The notes beneath the pieces were generated by a model. The model had not been told where the DNA came from. It was given only the letters and a program-made list of their open reading frames with translations, and made no database searches. Positions 25,513 through 38,800 of a stretch of 50,740 nucleotides of DNA are shown in pieces. Every line of letters begins with the position of its first letter. The stretch's first letter is position 1. This DNA comes from Methylobacterium aquaticum (lineage in GTDB: Bacteria > Pseudomonadota > Alphaproteobacteria > Rhizobiales > Beijerinckiaceae), in contig NZ_LABX01000054.1 of the NCBI RefSeq assembly GCF_001043915.1, positions 1-50,740 on the forward strand, read 5' to 3'. Position numbers and translations under genes: made by a program.

Positions 25513-25552
25513 AGGCGTGAGGTCCCGCGACCAGGTCGCTGCCAGAAAGCGG

Positions 25553-25592
25553 AAGGCCCGCAGCGCCGGTCATCACCGGTATTGCGGGCCTT
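25553..25592 (-). terminator. Terminator downstream of ctpA
   Basis: AAGGCCCGCA (25553-25562) pairs with TGCGGGCCTT (25583-25592), and the interior adds CCGGT/ACCGG. On the minus strand the 3' arm is followed by CCGCTTTCT. It starts 57 bases after the ctpA stop and ends 41 bases before the deacetylase start, so readthrough may be limited and the deacetylase gene may have its own promoter. Confidence 0.6.
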
Positions 25593-25648
25593 CATGGTAA
25601 ACGCGGCGTTAACGCGGGTGCAGGATCCCCCCGCCGCCATACGCCCGG

Positions 25649-26976
<1,328 letters not shown>

Positions 26977-26977
<1 letters not shown>

Positions 26978-28299
26978 TATCCGCGAACCTTCTCGCTTGA
27001 CCCTTTGGCCCACCAAGGATCCGGGTCGATGGAGCCACCGTCTTTTTTGAACTCGACGTACAGGACGGGATCGTTCCGCCCGCCGGCTCCTGCCGAAGGT
27101 GCGGAGCCCGTGTCTCCCATCACGGCGACCGGCTCCCCCGCAAGCACGAACTGACCCACCTCGACGTTGATCTGGTCCATGCCCGCCAGGAGCAGATAGT
27201 AGCCGTCGCCCGCGTTGATGATCAAGAGACGTCCGTAGGAGCGGAACGCCCCCGCATAGGCCACCCAGCCATCGGCCGGAGAGGAGACGACGCCGCGCGG
27301 GCGCGTCATGAGCGATATGCCGCGGCTCGTGCCTCCGGCCCCGTCGGGGCTGCCGAAGGTCCGCACCACCTCGCCGCTCACCGGGCGCGGCACGAGGCCG
27401 CGCACCTGGGCGAAGGGCACCTTGGGCGCCAGCCGGGCCGGATCGCGGAGCGCCGCGGCGGCGAAGCGCTCGCGGGTCTCGCGGCTCTGCGCCTCGGCGG
27501 CCTCCTTGGCGGCGCCGGCGGCCCGGCGGGCATTGGCGAGATCGCCGTCGAGGCGATCGACCAGATCCTTGAGGGTGCGGGCCTGGCCGGCGAGGCCGGT
27601 GGCGCGCTCGCGCTCGGCATTGAGCCCGGTCTCGGCCTCGCCGAGCCGGGCCTGGCGGGCGGCGATCAGGGCGGTGAGGCGCTGACGCTCCGCGGCCCAG
27701 CCCTTGATGTCGCCGCGCAGGGTCTCCTGATCGGTCGCGATGAGGGTGCGCAGGCGGACCAGCTCGGCGAGATCGCCCGCCAGGGTCTCGGCCTCGCCCT
27801 GCAACTCGGGCACCACGGCGCCGAGCAGCATCGAGGTGCGGATCGCCGCCAGCACGTCCTCGGGCCGCACCAGCACCGCCGGGGGCGGGCGCCGGCCCAT
27901 GCGCTGGAGCGCCGCCAGGACTTCCGCGATGACGCCGCGGCGGGCCTCCAGGGAGCGGCGCAGGGCCGTCTCGCTGCCCGCCATGGTCTGGAGCCGGGCC
28001 TCCATCTCGGAGATCCGGGTCTCGGCCTCCTGCGCCTTGCGGGCGGCGTCGATCAGGGCCTGGTTGAGGCGGGCGCCGTCGCCCTTGATCTCGGCCACCT
28101 CGCGCTCGAGCTTGGCCCGGGTCTCGGTGCTGGCCTGGAGCGCGGCTTCGATGGCCCGCAGGCTCTCGGCCCGGCGGTCCTTCTCGGCCTGGGCCTTCGC
28201 CACGGCGTCGGCCGCCGGATCCGGCGCCGGCTGGGCGGCGGCCGGGACGGCGCAGGCGAGCGCCGCGACGAGGAGGGCGGAACGGAGCACTCGGGTCAC
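26977..28299 (-). CDS. envC: EnvC-like murein hydrolase activator (degenerate M23/LytM domain)
   Basis: This 440-residue periplasmic protein starts at a GTG (28299) that overlaps the rlmH stop as GTGA. A signal peptide (about 1-22, ending PAAAQ) is followed by a long coiled coil rich in Ala/Arg/Glu (about 25-260). The C-terminal LytM domain contains VVSSPADGWVAYAGAFRSYGRLLIINAGDGYYLLLAGM and QFVLAGEPVAVMGD. The zinc-binding His and Asp of active M23 peptidases are absent at GTSRGISLMT and YYLLLAGM, as in EnvC/NlpD, which activate amidases instead of cutting. The likely role is daughter-cell separation. The ctpA gene follows with a one-base overlap. Confidence 0.92.
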
Positions 28300-28784
28300 G
28301 GGGCGCCGCGGTGATAGGGATGGCCGGCGAGGATCGTCATGGCCCGGTAGAGCTGCTCGAAGGCCAGGACCCGGACGAGGCCGTGCGGCAAGGTGGCGGC
28401 CCCGAAGGCGAAGACGAGGTCGGCCCTCGCCCTGACACTAGGATCAAGGCCATCGGCGCCGCCAATCACGATGGCGAGACCGGGCCGGCCGGCATCGCGC
28501 CAAGCCCCCACCTGCGCGGCGAAGTCCGGGCTGGTCACCGCCTTTCCCCCCTCGTCGAGGACGAGCGCGGCGGCGCCGGCGGGGATCGCCGCCAGGATCG
28601 CGCCCGCCTCCTCGGCGCAGCGGTCCGGCGCGCGGCGAGCCCGGCTCTCGGGGATCTCGGTCAGGTGCACGGGGGAGAATCCGAGGCTGCGGCCGAGCGC
28701 GTCGGCCCGGCCACGATACTCCTCGGCAAGGTCGCGCTCGGGGCCGCGCTTGAGGCGGCCCACCGCGACGAGGGCGAGCCGCAT
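28296..28784 (-). CDS. rlmH: 23S rRNA (pseudouridine-1915-N3)-methyltransferase RlmH
   Basis: RlmH methylates pseudouridine 1915 in helix 69 of 23S rRNA on assembled ribosomes. The 162-residue SPOUT protein begins MRLALVAVGRLKRGPERDL. The trefoil-knot SAM site includes LVLDEGGKAVTSPDFA, IVIGGADGLDPSVRARAD, and the C-terminal LPHGLVRVLAFEQLYRAMTILAGHPYHR; the terminal tyrosine-histidine motif is intact. Its stop overlaps the start of envC. It sits in the usual rsfS-rlmH order. Confidence 0.95.
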   Translation of the reverse strand: MRLALVAVGRLKRGPERDLAEEYRGRADALGRSLGFSPVHLTEIPESRARRAPDRCAEEAGAILAAIPAGAAALVLDEGGKAVTSPDFAAQVGAWRDAGRPGLAIVIGGADGLDPSVRARADLVFAFGAATLPHGLVRVLAFEQLYRAMTILAGHPYHRGAP

Positions 28785-28817
28785 GGCGGCGTGTCCGTTC
28801 CCCGGGGGTTCGCGTGT

Positions 28818-29225
28818 CTAGCCGGCGAGGCGGTGGGCCGTCTGATCGGCCGGACGGTCGGCGCCCCAGATCTTCTCGAGGTTGTAGAAGTGGCGCACCT
28901 CGGGCCGGAAGATGTGGACCAGGATGTCGCCCGCATCGATCAGCACCCAGTCGCAGGCCGGCAGGCCCTCGACCCGGGGATTGCCGAAGCCGCGGCTCTT
29001 GAACTCCTGGATCACCTTGTCGGCGATCGAGCCGACATGGCGCTGGGAGCGGCCGGAGGCGATGATCATGGCGTCGGCGATGGAGGTCTTGCCGACGAGG
29101 TCGATCTCGACGGTCTCCTCGGCCTTCATGTCCTCGAGGCAAGCGAGGGCAACCGACCTCATGTCCGCGGCCTCGGGCGCGACGGTCCCGGATTCCTGCC
29201 GGGATCCCTGCGCCTCGGGCTGCAC
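28818..29225 (-). CDS. rsfS: Ribosome silencing factor RsfS
   Basis: RsfS (RsfA/YbeB) binds L14 and blocks subunit joining when nutrients are scarce. The 135-residue frame starts at GTG 29225; the conserved domain begins at about residue 22 (MRSVALACLEDMKAEETVEIDL), so a shorter start at that ATG is possible. Landmarks are SIADAMIIASGRSQRHVGSIADKVI, GNPRVEGLPACDWVLIDAGDILVHIFRPEVRHFYNLEKIWG. It lies between nadD and rlmH, 33 bases from the latter, the widely conserved order. Confidence 0.93.
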   Translation of the reverse strand: MQPEAQGSRQESGTVAPEAADMRSVALACLEDMKAEETVEIDLVGKTSIADAMIIASGRSQRHVGSIADKVIQEFKSRGFGNPRVEGLPACDWVLIDAGDILVHIFRPEVRHFYNLEKIWGADRPADQTAHRLAG

Positions 29226-29398
29226 GGGAAGCTCGCCGTCGTGAGCTTCGTGAGAGATTGCGTCGTTCAGTGCCGGCCCCTGTGGATGAAGGCACCCGGT
29301 GGTGCCACGAGACGATCATGCCCGCGGCACGCGCGGTGCCGATGCCAATGAACGAGGACAGTGGCGAACAGAAGGCGATTTTTCAAGCTCGCCCGGCA

Positions 29399-30025
29399 TT
29401 AATCGCGATTCGTCGCGCCCGGTCGGCCCGGCACGGCGCCGGCCCGCAGAGCCGTCGAGGACAGGCTCGACCGCGGTCCGTGCAGGAACACCCAGGCCGG
29501 CGGCGCCCGGCCGGCGAGGGTCGGGGCCGCGATCTCGTCGAGGCGCGAGGTCGCGAGCGCCCGGGCGGCGGGGGAGGCCATGGCGCGCAGGGTGTAGCCC
29601 GGCCGGTCGATCACCGCGAACGGCATCCGGGCGGCGATGGTGCGCCAGCCGCCCCAGCGGTGGAAGGTCGCGAGGCTGTCGGCCCCCATGATCCAGACGA
29701 AGCGCACCTCCGGGTGCCGGTCGGTCAGCCAGGACAGGGTCTCGACGGTGTAGCGGACGCCCAGGGCCGCCTCGAAGTCGGTGACGGCGATCCTCGGATC
29801 GGCGGCCACCGCCCGGGCGCCCACGGCGCGGGCCGCCGTCTCGGGCAGGTGGCTGCGGTCCTTGAGCGGGTTGCCGGGGCTCACCAGCCACCAGACTCGG
29901 TCGAGGGCGAGGCGCCGCAAGGCCAGCCGGCTGACATGCCGGTGGCCGGCATGGGCCGGGTTGAACGAGCCGCCGTAGAGGCCGACCCGCAGGCCCGGGG
30001 CGAGGGGCGGCAGGCGCACGATCAC
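29399..30025 (-). CDS. nadD: Nicotinate-nucleotide adenylyltransferase
   Basis: NadD makes deamido-NAD from nicotinate mononucleotide and ATP. I place the start at GTG 30025 (VIVRLPPLAPG), giving 208 residues; a GTG at 30046 is an alternative, and the longer frame enters proA. The nucleotide-binding signature is GLYGGSFNPAHAGHRHVS, followed by VWWLVSPGNPLKD, the substrate-site FVWIMGADSLATFHRW, and the C-terminal SSTALRAG (ISSTxIR motif). It lies between proA and rsfS, all on the minus strand. The C-terminus, GRPGATNRD, is short and non-conserved. Confidence 0.92.
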   Translation of the reverse strand: MIVRLPPLAPGLRVGLYGGSFNPAHAGHRHVSRLALRRLALDRVWWLVSPGNPLKDRSHLPETAARAVGARAVAADPRIAVTDFEAALGVRYTVETLSWLTDRHPEVRFVWIMGADSLATFHRWGGWRTIAARMPFAVIDRPGYTLRAMASPAARALATSRLDEIAAPTLAGRAPPAWVFLHGPRSSLSSTALRAGAVPGRPGATNRD

Positions 30026-30062
30026 GGGAGCATCGTTTCCCGAGACTCCCGTCGTCAGGCCG

Positions 30063-31358
30063 TCACGGGCGGATCTGCCCGGTGCCGCGGACCCGGTAGT
30101 TGAAGGTGGTGAGCTGCTCGACGCCGACCGGGCCGCGGGCATGCATCCGCCCGGTGGCGATGCCGATCTCGGCGCCGAATCCGAACTCGCCGCCATCGGC
30201 GAATTGCGTCGAGGCGTTGTGGACGACGATCGCCGAATCGACCTCGGCCAGGAAGCGCTCGGCCGCCGCCTGATCCTGCGTCAGGATCGACTCGGTGTGG
30301 TGCGAACCATACGTCTCGATGTGGTCGATGGCGGCTTCCAAGCCGTCGACCACCCGCACCGAGATGATCGCGTCGAGATACTCGGTGCGCCAATCCGCCT
30401 CGGTCGCCGGCGTCACCCGCGGATCGACCGCCTGCACACGTTCGTCGCCGCGCACGGCACAGCCGGCCTCCAGCAAATCGGTCACCAGGGGTCCGAGATG
30501 GGTCGCCGCGCAGGCTTGGTCGACCAGCAGGGTCTCGGCAGCGCCGCAGATGCCGGTGCGGCGCATCTTGCTGTTGCGCACGATGCTGCGCGCCATGGCG
30601 AGGTCGGCGGCTTCATGGACGAAGACGTGGCAGATCCCCTCCAGATGGGCGAAGACCGGGACCCGCGCCTCGTCCTGCACCCGGGCGACCAGGCTCTTGC
30701 CGCCGCGGGGCACGATCACGTCGATGGCGCCGTCGAGGCCGGTGAGCATGGCGCCCACCGCCGCCCGGTCCCTCGTCGGCACGAGCTGGATCGCGTCGGC
30801 CGGCAGGCCATGGCGGGTCAGCCCCTCGATCATCGCTTGCGCGATGGCGGTGGCGCTGCGGTGGCTCTCCGAGCCGGCGCGCAGGATCGCGGCGTTGCCG
30901 GCCTTGACGCACAAAGCCCCGGCATCCGCCGTGACGTTGGGACGGCTCTCGAAGATCACCCCGATCACCCCGAGCGGCGTCGCCACCCGCTCGATCGTCA
31001 GGCCGTTCGGGCGCTCGTAGGTGGCGAGGCTCCGTCCGACCGGATCGGGCAGGCCGGCGATGCTCTCGAGGGCCTCGGCGATCGCCTCGATCCGGGCCGG
31101 ATTCAGCGCCAGACGATCGAGCGATGCGGCGGACAGGCCCTTGGCCCGGCCCTCGTCGAGATCGGCGGCGTTTGCCGCGAGGATCGTCGTGCTCGCCCCC
31201 CGCAGGAAGGACGCAGCCTCCCGCAGGGCTGCATCCTTCACCGGGCCCGGGACCAGAGCCATCCGGCGCGCGGCGGCGCGGGCGCGCCGGCCGATCACGC
31301 GCATCAGCGCGTCGACATCCTCGGGGCGGGGCTTCAGGCTCAGTACGGACACGGTCAT
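30063..31358 (-). CDS. proA: Gamma-glutamyl phosphate reductase
   Basis: ProA reduces gamma-glutamyl phosphate to glutamate semialdehyde with NADPH in proline synthesis. The ATG at 31358 ([32 protein letters not shown]) gives 431 residues, the usual size. The aldehyde dehydrogenase fold is shown by [41 protein letters not shown], by [29 protein letters not shown], and by the catalytic cysteine in [15 protein letters not shown]. The end [32 protein letters not shown] is typical. Its usual partners obgE and proB are not upstream; a TadG-like gene lies there instead. Confidence 0.96.
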   Translation of the reverse strand: MTVSVLSLKPRPEDVDALMRVIGRRARAAARRMALVPGPVKDAALREAASFLRGASTTILAANAADLDEGRAKGLSAASLDRLALNPARIEAIAEALESIAGLPDPVGRSLATYERPNGLTIERVATPLGVIGVIFESRPNVTADAGALCVKAGNAAILRAGSESHRSATAIAQAMIEGLTRHGLPADAIQLVPTRDRAAVGAMLTGLDGAIDVIVPRGGKSLVARVQDEARVPVFAHLEGICHVFVHEAADLAMARSIVRNSKMRRTGICGAAETLLVDQACAATHLGPLVTDLLEAGCAVRGDERVQAVDPRVTPATEADWRTEYLDAIISVRVVDGLEAAIDHIETYGSHHTESILTQDQAAAERFLAEVDSAIVVHNASTQFADGGEFGFGAEIGIATGRMHARGPVGVEQLTTFNYRVRGTGQIRP

Positions 31359-31442
31359 CTCATCCCGGACGCGGCAAACGGCCCACGGTGTCGGAGGGAC
31401 CCCGTCATGCCACGGCGGCCCGGCGGGCGGCAACCGGTTCCG

Positions 31443-32864
31443 TCAGTTCGCCAGCCCGATCACGCCGCTCGTTGGGCCGAGGCCCTTGGGCACCGGTACG
31501 TCGGTGGCGCCGTAGCGGGTGTTGATGACCAAGCGGGGTTCCTTGTCGAGGAAGATCTTGTTGGCGACGATGGCCGTGTATTCCGATTGGTCGGCGACGA
31601 CCTGCCGCGACCGGACCCAGAAGTCCCCGCGCGACAGGTAGATCGTCCCGACCAGGCGCCGAGCGGAGTCGCTCATGATGTAGTAGCGCTGACCCTCGGG
31701 ATTCGTGCGATCCTCGAACAGGATGATTCCTGCCATCGGACCTGTGCGCGGCGCCGTGAGTTCGACAACGGAATTTTTCAAGAAAGTCAGCGGACCGGTA
31801 CTCTGGAATCGGCTCATCTTGTAGTTTCCGGTGAAATAGATGCCGACGCCGTCGCCCTTCAGCGACCCGACGCTCGTGATCGTCTGTGCCATCCGGCATT
31901 GCGGCGCCCCGGACGACGAATCGCAAGTCTGCGTGTTCATGACCATCTGTTCGGGCGGCCCGACGATCAAGGGTCCGTCCTTAATCACGTGAATGCCCGG
32001 CTTGAGCCTGACCTCGGCACCGTCCTCGATCATCAGGCCGCCACAATACGTTCCAGGATCGAGGGTATGGCTTCCACCGCGGAGTCGCAGGTTGTTGTAG
32101 CGACAGCTCTCGACGGGCGGCGCGGGCCGCTGCGCCATCGGGTCCTTGATGGCTGGGCATCCCGTGACGGGAAGCGGCTTGAAGTTGGCCGGCTTGCCGT
32201 TGAACCCGCCCACGGTACAGGTCGTCATCGCCTGGATGAGGCTGTGGCCATCGCCTTCGAGCCCTCTGGCATCCGATGACATCGAGTAGACCGCGCAATC
32301 GCCGGCGTCGATCCTGGCCTTTTCTTCGAGGCGGAACGCGCTCCGGCCGGTCGGCGACAGAGCGAGGATGCACAGCTTGGTGCTGCCGACCGCCTCTGCC
32401 GTCGCCGATACGCTGAGATCGGTGAGTTGCGGGGTCACCAGTCGGCTCATGATCGCAAATTTGCGCTGGCTCAAGGAAACGGTGACCGCGCTCGGCGTCT
32501 GCCCGCTCGCCAGGTGCGCGGGCACGAAGGCACCGCCCGGACGCTCCCGCACCACCGGTGTGACGGTCACCTGGACCGCTCCGTCGCCGCGTTGCAGCTT
32601 CACGTTGGTCTTGACGTAAGATTCCGCCAGGGATTGCATCCGCTGCGTGTTCGCTCCGGACACCTGCAGATCGGAGACCACCGCGAGGGCGGCCGAATCG
32701 GCCGCCAGCTGCAACGTCGACTTCTGCATCGTCCAGGTCGCGTAATCGACCGCGAGGCCGACGACCCCAAGCACGATCGGTGCGATGAGCGCGAAGATGA
32801 CGAGGACACTGCCGGAGCGATCGGCCGAGAAGCATTTCCATTCACCCGTCTCGTGCCCGGTCAT
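31443..32864 (-). CDS. TadG-like pilus-assembly family protein with large C-terminal domain
   Basis: This 473-residue protein starts at ATG 32864 (a GTG precedes it) with GGTGGGGAG upstream. The N-terminal Tad-type segment is DRSGSVLVIFALIAPIVLGVVGLAVDYATWTMQKSTLQLAADSAALA, with one membrane helix at about 20-42 and the LQLAADSAALA motif of TadG proteins. The remaining roughly 400 residues are extracytoplasmic with several cysteines. The last part (GGSHTLDPGTYCGGLMIEDGAEVRLKPGIHVI, GDGVGIYFTGNYKMSRFQSTG) has the stepwise pattern of a beta-helix. No Tad machinery is adjacent. It lies between proA and a repeat-rich, remnant-filled gap. Confidence 0.8.
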   Translation of the reverse strand: MTGHETGEWKCFSADRSGSVLVIFALIAPIVLGVVGLAVDYATWTMQKSTLQLAADSAALAVVSDLQVSGANTQRMQSLAESYVKTNVKLQRGDGAVQVTVTPVVRERPGGAFVPAHLASGQTPSAVTVSLSQRKFAIMSRLVTPQLTDLSVSATAEAVGSTKLCILALSPTGRSAFRLEEKARIDAGDCAVYSMSSDARGLEGDGHSLIQAMTTCTVGGFNGKPANFKPLPVTGCPAIKDPMAQRPAPPVESCRYNNLRLRGGSHTLDPGTYCGGLMIEDGAEVRLKPGIHVIKDGPLIVGPPEQMVMNTQTCDSSSGAPQCRMAQTITSVGSLKGDGVGIYFTGNYKMSRFQSTGPLTFLKNSVVELTAPRTGPMAGIILFEDRTNPEGQRYYIMSDSARRLVGTIYLSRGDFWVRSRQVVADQSEYTAIVANKIFLDKEPRLVINTRYGATDVPVPKGLGPTSGVIGLAN

Positions 32865-32947
32865 CACTCCCCACCCTTAGTACCTGTTCTCAAAAACCAT
32901 AGGTAAGGTGGGTTAATGACATATTGATCCACCGGACGCAGAACGAT

Positions 32948-33340
32948 TCATGCGCCAGGCGCGTTGGCGGTGCCGTCCTTCGACAGGGCCCTGATGGTCT
33001 CGCGGGCGATGATCTTGCCGCCGATCGCCGCCTGGACCGGGATCTGGAACAGGTGGCGCGGGATCAGGTCCTTCAGCTTCTCGCACAACGTCCGGCCACG
33101 GCTCTCGGCGCGGGCGCGGTGGACCAGCATGGACAGCGCATCGACCGGCTCGGCATTGACCAGGATCGACATTCACCAGAGCATCCTCGCGGTAATCCGA
33201 GATGTGGTCGTCGAACGAGGTGTAGCCCTTCGAGATTGACGTCAGGCAGTCGTAGACATCGAACACAACCTCGTTGAGCGGCAGGTCGTAGACGACCATG
33301 GCGCGCATGCCGACGTAGTTGATGTCGATCTGCGTGCCTT
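32948..33340 (-). pseudogene. lepA: C-terminal fragment of lepA (elongation factor 4), frameshifted
   Basis: On the minus strand, [38 protein letters not shown] and [16 protein letters not shown] (from about 33338 to 33173) are followed in another frame by [21 protein letters not shown], then [16 protein letters not shown] and [16 protein letters not shown]. Joined, this is the C-terminal third of LepA, up to a diverged last few residues ([11 protein letters not shown]). About two bases are missing at the junction near 33172. The GTPase and most other domains are absent, so it is a remnant; the working lepA must be elsewhere. Confidence 0.85.
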
Positions 33341-33424
33341 GTTATCTTTCACTTTGAAGGAGGTCGTTGACGGTTCGGAGCGTGACGTGATCCAGACTTC
33401 GCGATGAGGAAGCTTGTGGCTTTG

Positions 33425-33553
33425 TAATACCAACGGTCGTTGAAAACGACCTTTGGTTCTGTTCTCGAATTTTCGCCAAGCCTCTGGCTTGACATCGAAA
33501 ATTCGAGATGGGTCAATGGCCCGATGCGTCAGCATCTTGGGCCGTTGGTATAA
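33425..33553. repeat. 129-bp MITE-like multi-hairpin element (copy 1)
   Basis: The ends TAATACCAACGG (33425-33436) and CCGTTGGTATAA (33542-33553) are inverse complements at 11 of 12 positions. Inside are three hairpins: GTCGTT/AACGAC near the left end; a long stem CGAATTTTCG + CAAGCC with GGCTTG + CGAAAATTCG in the centre; and GATGC/GCATC near the right end. The element lies directly upstream of the lepA remnant. It is the inverse of the copy at 39469-39597, which has exactly the same length. No coding capacity. Confidence 0.88.
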
Positions 33554-33555
33554 GT

Positions 33556-33710
33556 GGGATCAGAGCCGTCGCCGACGGGCTGATTGACGAGTTCAAGCAC
33601 CGTCTGCCACAGCAACGTAAGACCCAGCGGAACAGAAAGCCCGCCGATCGCCGCGACCGGACCTGCGAGACCCCAGCCAAGACCGGCCCCTCGCGGAAAT
33701 CCGATGTCAC
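33556..33710 (-). pseudogene. Possible fragment of a membrane protein truncated by the 129-bp element
   Basis: On the minus strand the frame reads IGFPRGAGLGWGLAGPVAAI, then GGLSVPLGLTLLWQTVLELV, then NQPVGDGSDP, and then runs into the 129-bp element, which supplies the stop. Two hydrophobic stretches suggest one or two membrane helices. I cannot name a family and there is no convincing start. It may be chance, but it is more protein-like than the neighbouring shadows. Confidence 0.25.
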
Positions 33711-33748
33711 TTTCCTCTCTCGCCGGCCGGACGATGAGGCGGGGCGCT

Positions 33749-36544
<2,796 letters not shown>

Positions 36545-36617
36545 GCTCCCGATATGGCAAGCCCGGCCTGGGCCGGAAAGGGCCTGCATCACCGCAGGGC
36601 GCTCAACCTCCGCGAGG

Positions 36618-37685
36618 TCATCGCACCTTGGCGACCGCGATCGTGTCGCCCTCGACGAGCACGAAGCCGATTCCAGCCCGGCGCAGTGCCTCGATGGCGA
36701 GGTGGCGGCTGCGGGCCGCCTGTCCCTCGCCCCCCTCCTCCAGGCGCCGGATGGTCGAGAGCGACAGGCCGCTGGCCTCGGCGAGATCCGTCATCGACCA
36801 GTCGAGCAGGCCGCGGGCGGCGCGCAGATGCGCGCCCTGCACCGCCTGCTCCAGGCCGCGCCGTGCCAGGCCGGTCGGCACCGGGCGGATCCCGTCGACC
36901 CGGGAATTCAGGCTGGCCCAGGTCTCGATCCGCCCATCGGCGAGACGCACCGGGACGAACACGCCCCGGAACCGGCCGGTCTCGCCACTGGCCAGGGCCA
37001 GATCGTGCTCGGCCACGAAGGGCCGACCGGCCGCGACGCGCTCCAGGATCGGGTCGCGGGCGTAGGGGCGCTCCCGCGGGACGAGGATCTGCGTCCAATC
37101 GTCGTGAAAATCCTGCTGGGTCAGCCCGGTGAGGATCAACAGCTCGCGCGAGGCGATGCGGAACGTATCCGTGTAGGGCGAGGCGTGCATCCAGGTCTGC
37201 GCCAGCTCGAACAGGGCCCGGCGGCGACGCTGCTCCTCGCGGCGCAGGCCGGCCATGCGCTCGGTATCGGTCACGTCCAGCACGACCCCGGCGACAGCGC
37301 GCGGCCGGCCGTCCGGGAAGAAATACGCCGTGCCGCGGATGGTCAGCACCCGCAGCGACCCGTCCGGCCGGATCACCCGGAAGGTCTGGTCGTTGAAGAT
37401 CCCCTCCCGCATCACCTGGGCGCTGACCTCGATGGCCGGCCGGTCCTCCGGATGGACGAGTGTCAGGAACAGGCCGTAATCCGGCCGGACCGTGCCCGGC
37501 TCGAAGCCGAGCAGCCGGAACAGCCCGGGGGACCAGCACTGCTCGTCGGTGGCGAAGGTCCAGGTCCAACTGCCGGTCAGGCCGTGCGCCTCGACCAGGC
37601 GGAGGAAATCCTGGTCCGGGAAGGTCAGCGGACAATCCGGGACGGGGACGGCCGGCCGGCCGTGCGGTGGCAGGCGCCGGCTCAC
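36618..37685 (-). CDS. PAS-domain protein with C-terminal XRE-type helix-turn-helix
   Basis: This 355-residue likely cytoplasmic sensor-regulator starts at a GTG (37685) that overlaps the lysR-type gene's stop as GTGA, so the two are translationally coupled. A PAS domain covers about 30-145 ([77 protein letters not shown]). A second, weaker PAS-like region covers about 160-270. The C-terminal HTH (about 285-340) reads [32 protein letters not shown], of the Xre/Cro class. Ligand and targets are unknown. Confidence 0.82.
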   Translation of the reverse strand: MSRRLPPHGRPAVPVPDCPLTFPDQDFLRLVEAHGLTGSWTWTFATDEQCWSPGLFRLLGFEPGTVRPDYGLFLTLVHPEDRPAIEVSAQVMREGIFNDQTFRVIRPDGSLRVLTIRGTAYFFPDGRPRAVAGVVLDVTDTERMAGLRREEQRRRRALFELAQTWMHASPYTDTFRIASRELLILTGLTQQDFHDDWTQILVPRERPYARDPILERVAAGRPFVAEHDLALASGETGRFRGVFVPVRLADGRIETWASLNSRVDGIRPVPTGLARRGLEQAVQGAHLRAARGLLDWSMTDLAEASGLSLSTIRRLEEGGEGQAARSRHLAIEALRRAGIGFVLVEGDTIAVAKVR

Positions 37686-38683
37686 GACGGCCTCGCCAGG
37701 GTTGCGCCGGCCTCCTCCGGGCCCACGGGGTCGCAGGCGCCGCGCAGCGGATCACGTGCCCTGGTCAGCGGATCGCCGGGCCCGAGCGGGGCGGGCAGGT
37801 TCCGGTCCCAGGGCGGGTCGGCGAAGCGCGCTGCCACGAACTCGACCAGCGCCCGGACCTTGGCGGGCGGGCGGCGGCGCGAGGGCATCACCGCGTGGAT
37901 CGGCAGGGACGGAATCGCCCCGAGATCGAGCGCCACCAGGCTGCCCCGGCGCAAAGCCTCGCCGACCAGGAAGGTCGGCTGGTAGATCACCCCGAGCCCG
38001 GCGGCGGCGGCGGCCACCAGGGCGGCGCCGTTCGAGGCGCGCAGCGAGCCTGCGACCGGGACTGTCCCGCCCTCGAAGCGCCAGCCGTCGCTGCTCGCGA
38101 GGGTGTAGCCGAGGCAGTTATGCGCGGCGAGATCCTCCGGGCGGTGCGGGCGGCCCCTTGCCGCCCAGTAGGCCGGCGCGGCGCAGACCCGCATCCGGCA
38201 CGGGGCGAGCGACCGGGCGACCAGGCTCGACTCCCGCAGGTGTCCGATCCGCAGAGCCAGGTCCCAGCCCTCCTCGATCAGGTCGACGGGCCGGTCGTTG
38301 AGGCCCAGCTCGACGGCCAGCGCCGGATGGGCCCGCCCGAACTCCGCGAGGGCGGGGGCGACGTGCAGCACCCCGAACGAGACCGGCACGTTGAGCCGCA
38401 GGGTGCCGCGGGGCTCCGCCGCCTCGGCGCCGGCCGCCGCCTCGGCCTCGTCGACCTCGGCGAGGATTCGCTCGCAAGCCTCGAGATAATGCCGGCCGGC
38501 CTCGGTCAGGGTCAGGCGGCGGGTGGTGCGGTGCAGCAGCCGGGCGCCGAGCCGGTCCTCGAGAGCGGCGACGTGCTTGGTGACCCCGCTCTGCGACAGG
38601 CCGAGCGCCCGCGCGGCGGCCGAGAAGCTGCCGGCGGCGGCGACGCGCACGAAGATCTGCATTCCGGTCAGCCGGTCGAGCAC
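37682..38683 (-). CDS. LysR-family transcriptional regulator
   Basis: This 333-residue regulator has the N-terminal winged HTH (about 1-62: MLDRLTGMQIFVRVAAAGSFSAAARALGLSQSGVTKHVAALEDRLGARLLHRTTRRLTLTEAG). A periplasmic-binding-like effector domain follows (about 90-300: GTLRLNVPVSFGVLHVAP, DLALRIGHLRESSLVARSL, GLGVIYQPTFLVGEALRRGSLV). The type is the CrgA/AaeR-like group. It is divergent from the VOC-domain gene at 38801, so by LysR custom it probably controls that gene and itself from the 117-bp gap. Its stop overlaps the PAS/HTH gene. The C-terminal 35 residues are non-conserved. Confidence 0.92.
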   Translation of the reverse strand: MLDRLTGMQIFVRVAAAGSFSAAARALGLSQSGVTKHVAALEDRLGARLLHRTTRRLTLTEAGRHYLEACERILAEVDEAEAAAGAEAAEPRGTLRLNVPVSFGVLHVAPALAEFGRAHPALAVELGLNDRPVDLIEEGWDLALRIGHLRESSLVARSLAPCRMRVCAAPAYWAARGRPHRPEDLAAHNCLGYTLASSDGWRFEGGTVPVAGSLRASNGAALVAAAAAGLGVIYQPTFLVGEALRRGSLVALDLGAIPSLPIHAVMPSRRRPPAKVRALVEFVAARFADPPWDRNLPAPLGPGDPLTRARDPLRGACDPVGPEEAGATLARPS

Positions 38684-38800
38684 GACTCGATCTCACTCCT
38701 GGAGCGTGAGGTGATCCTACCAGATGCCGGATTTCCGGACACGCTGAAAGGAGGCAGTCTGCGCAGGCCGCGGGGAAACAGACCGCAGCAGGAGTGGATC

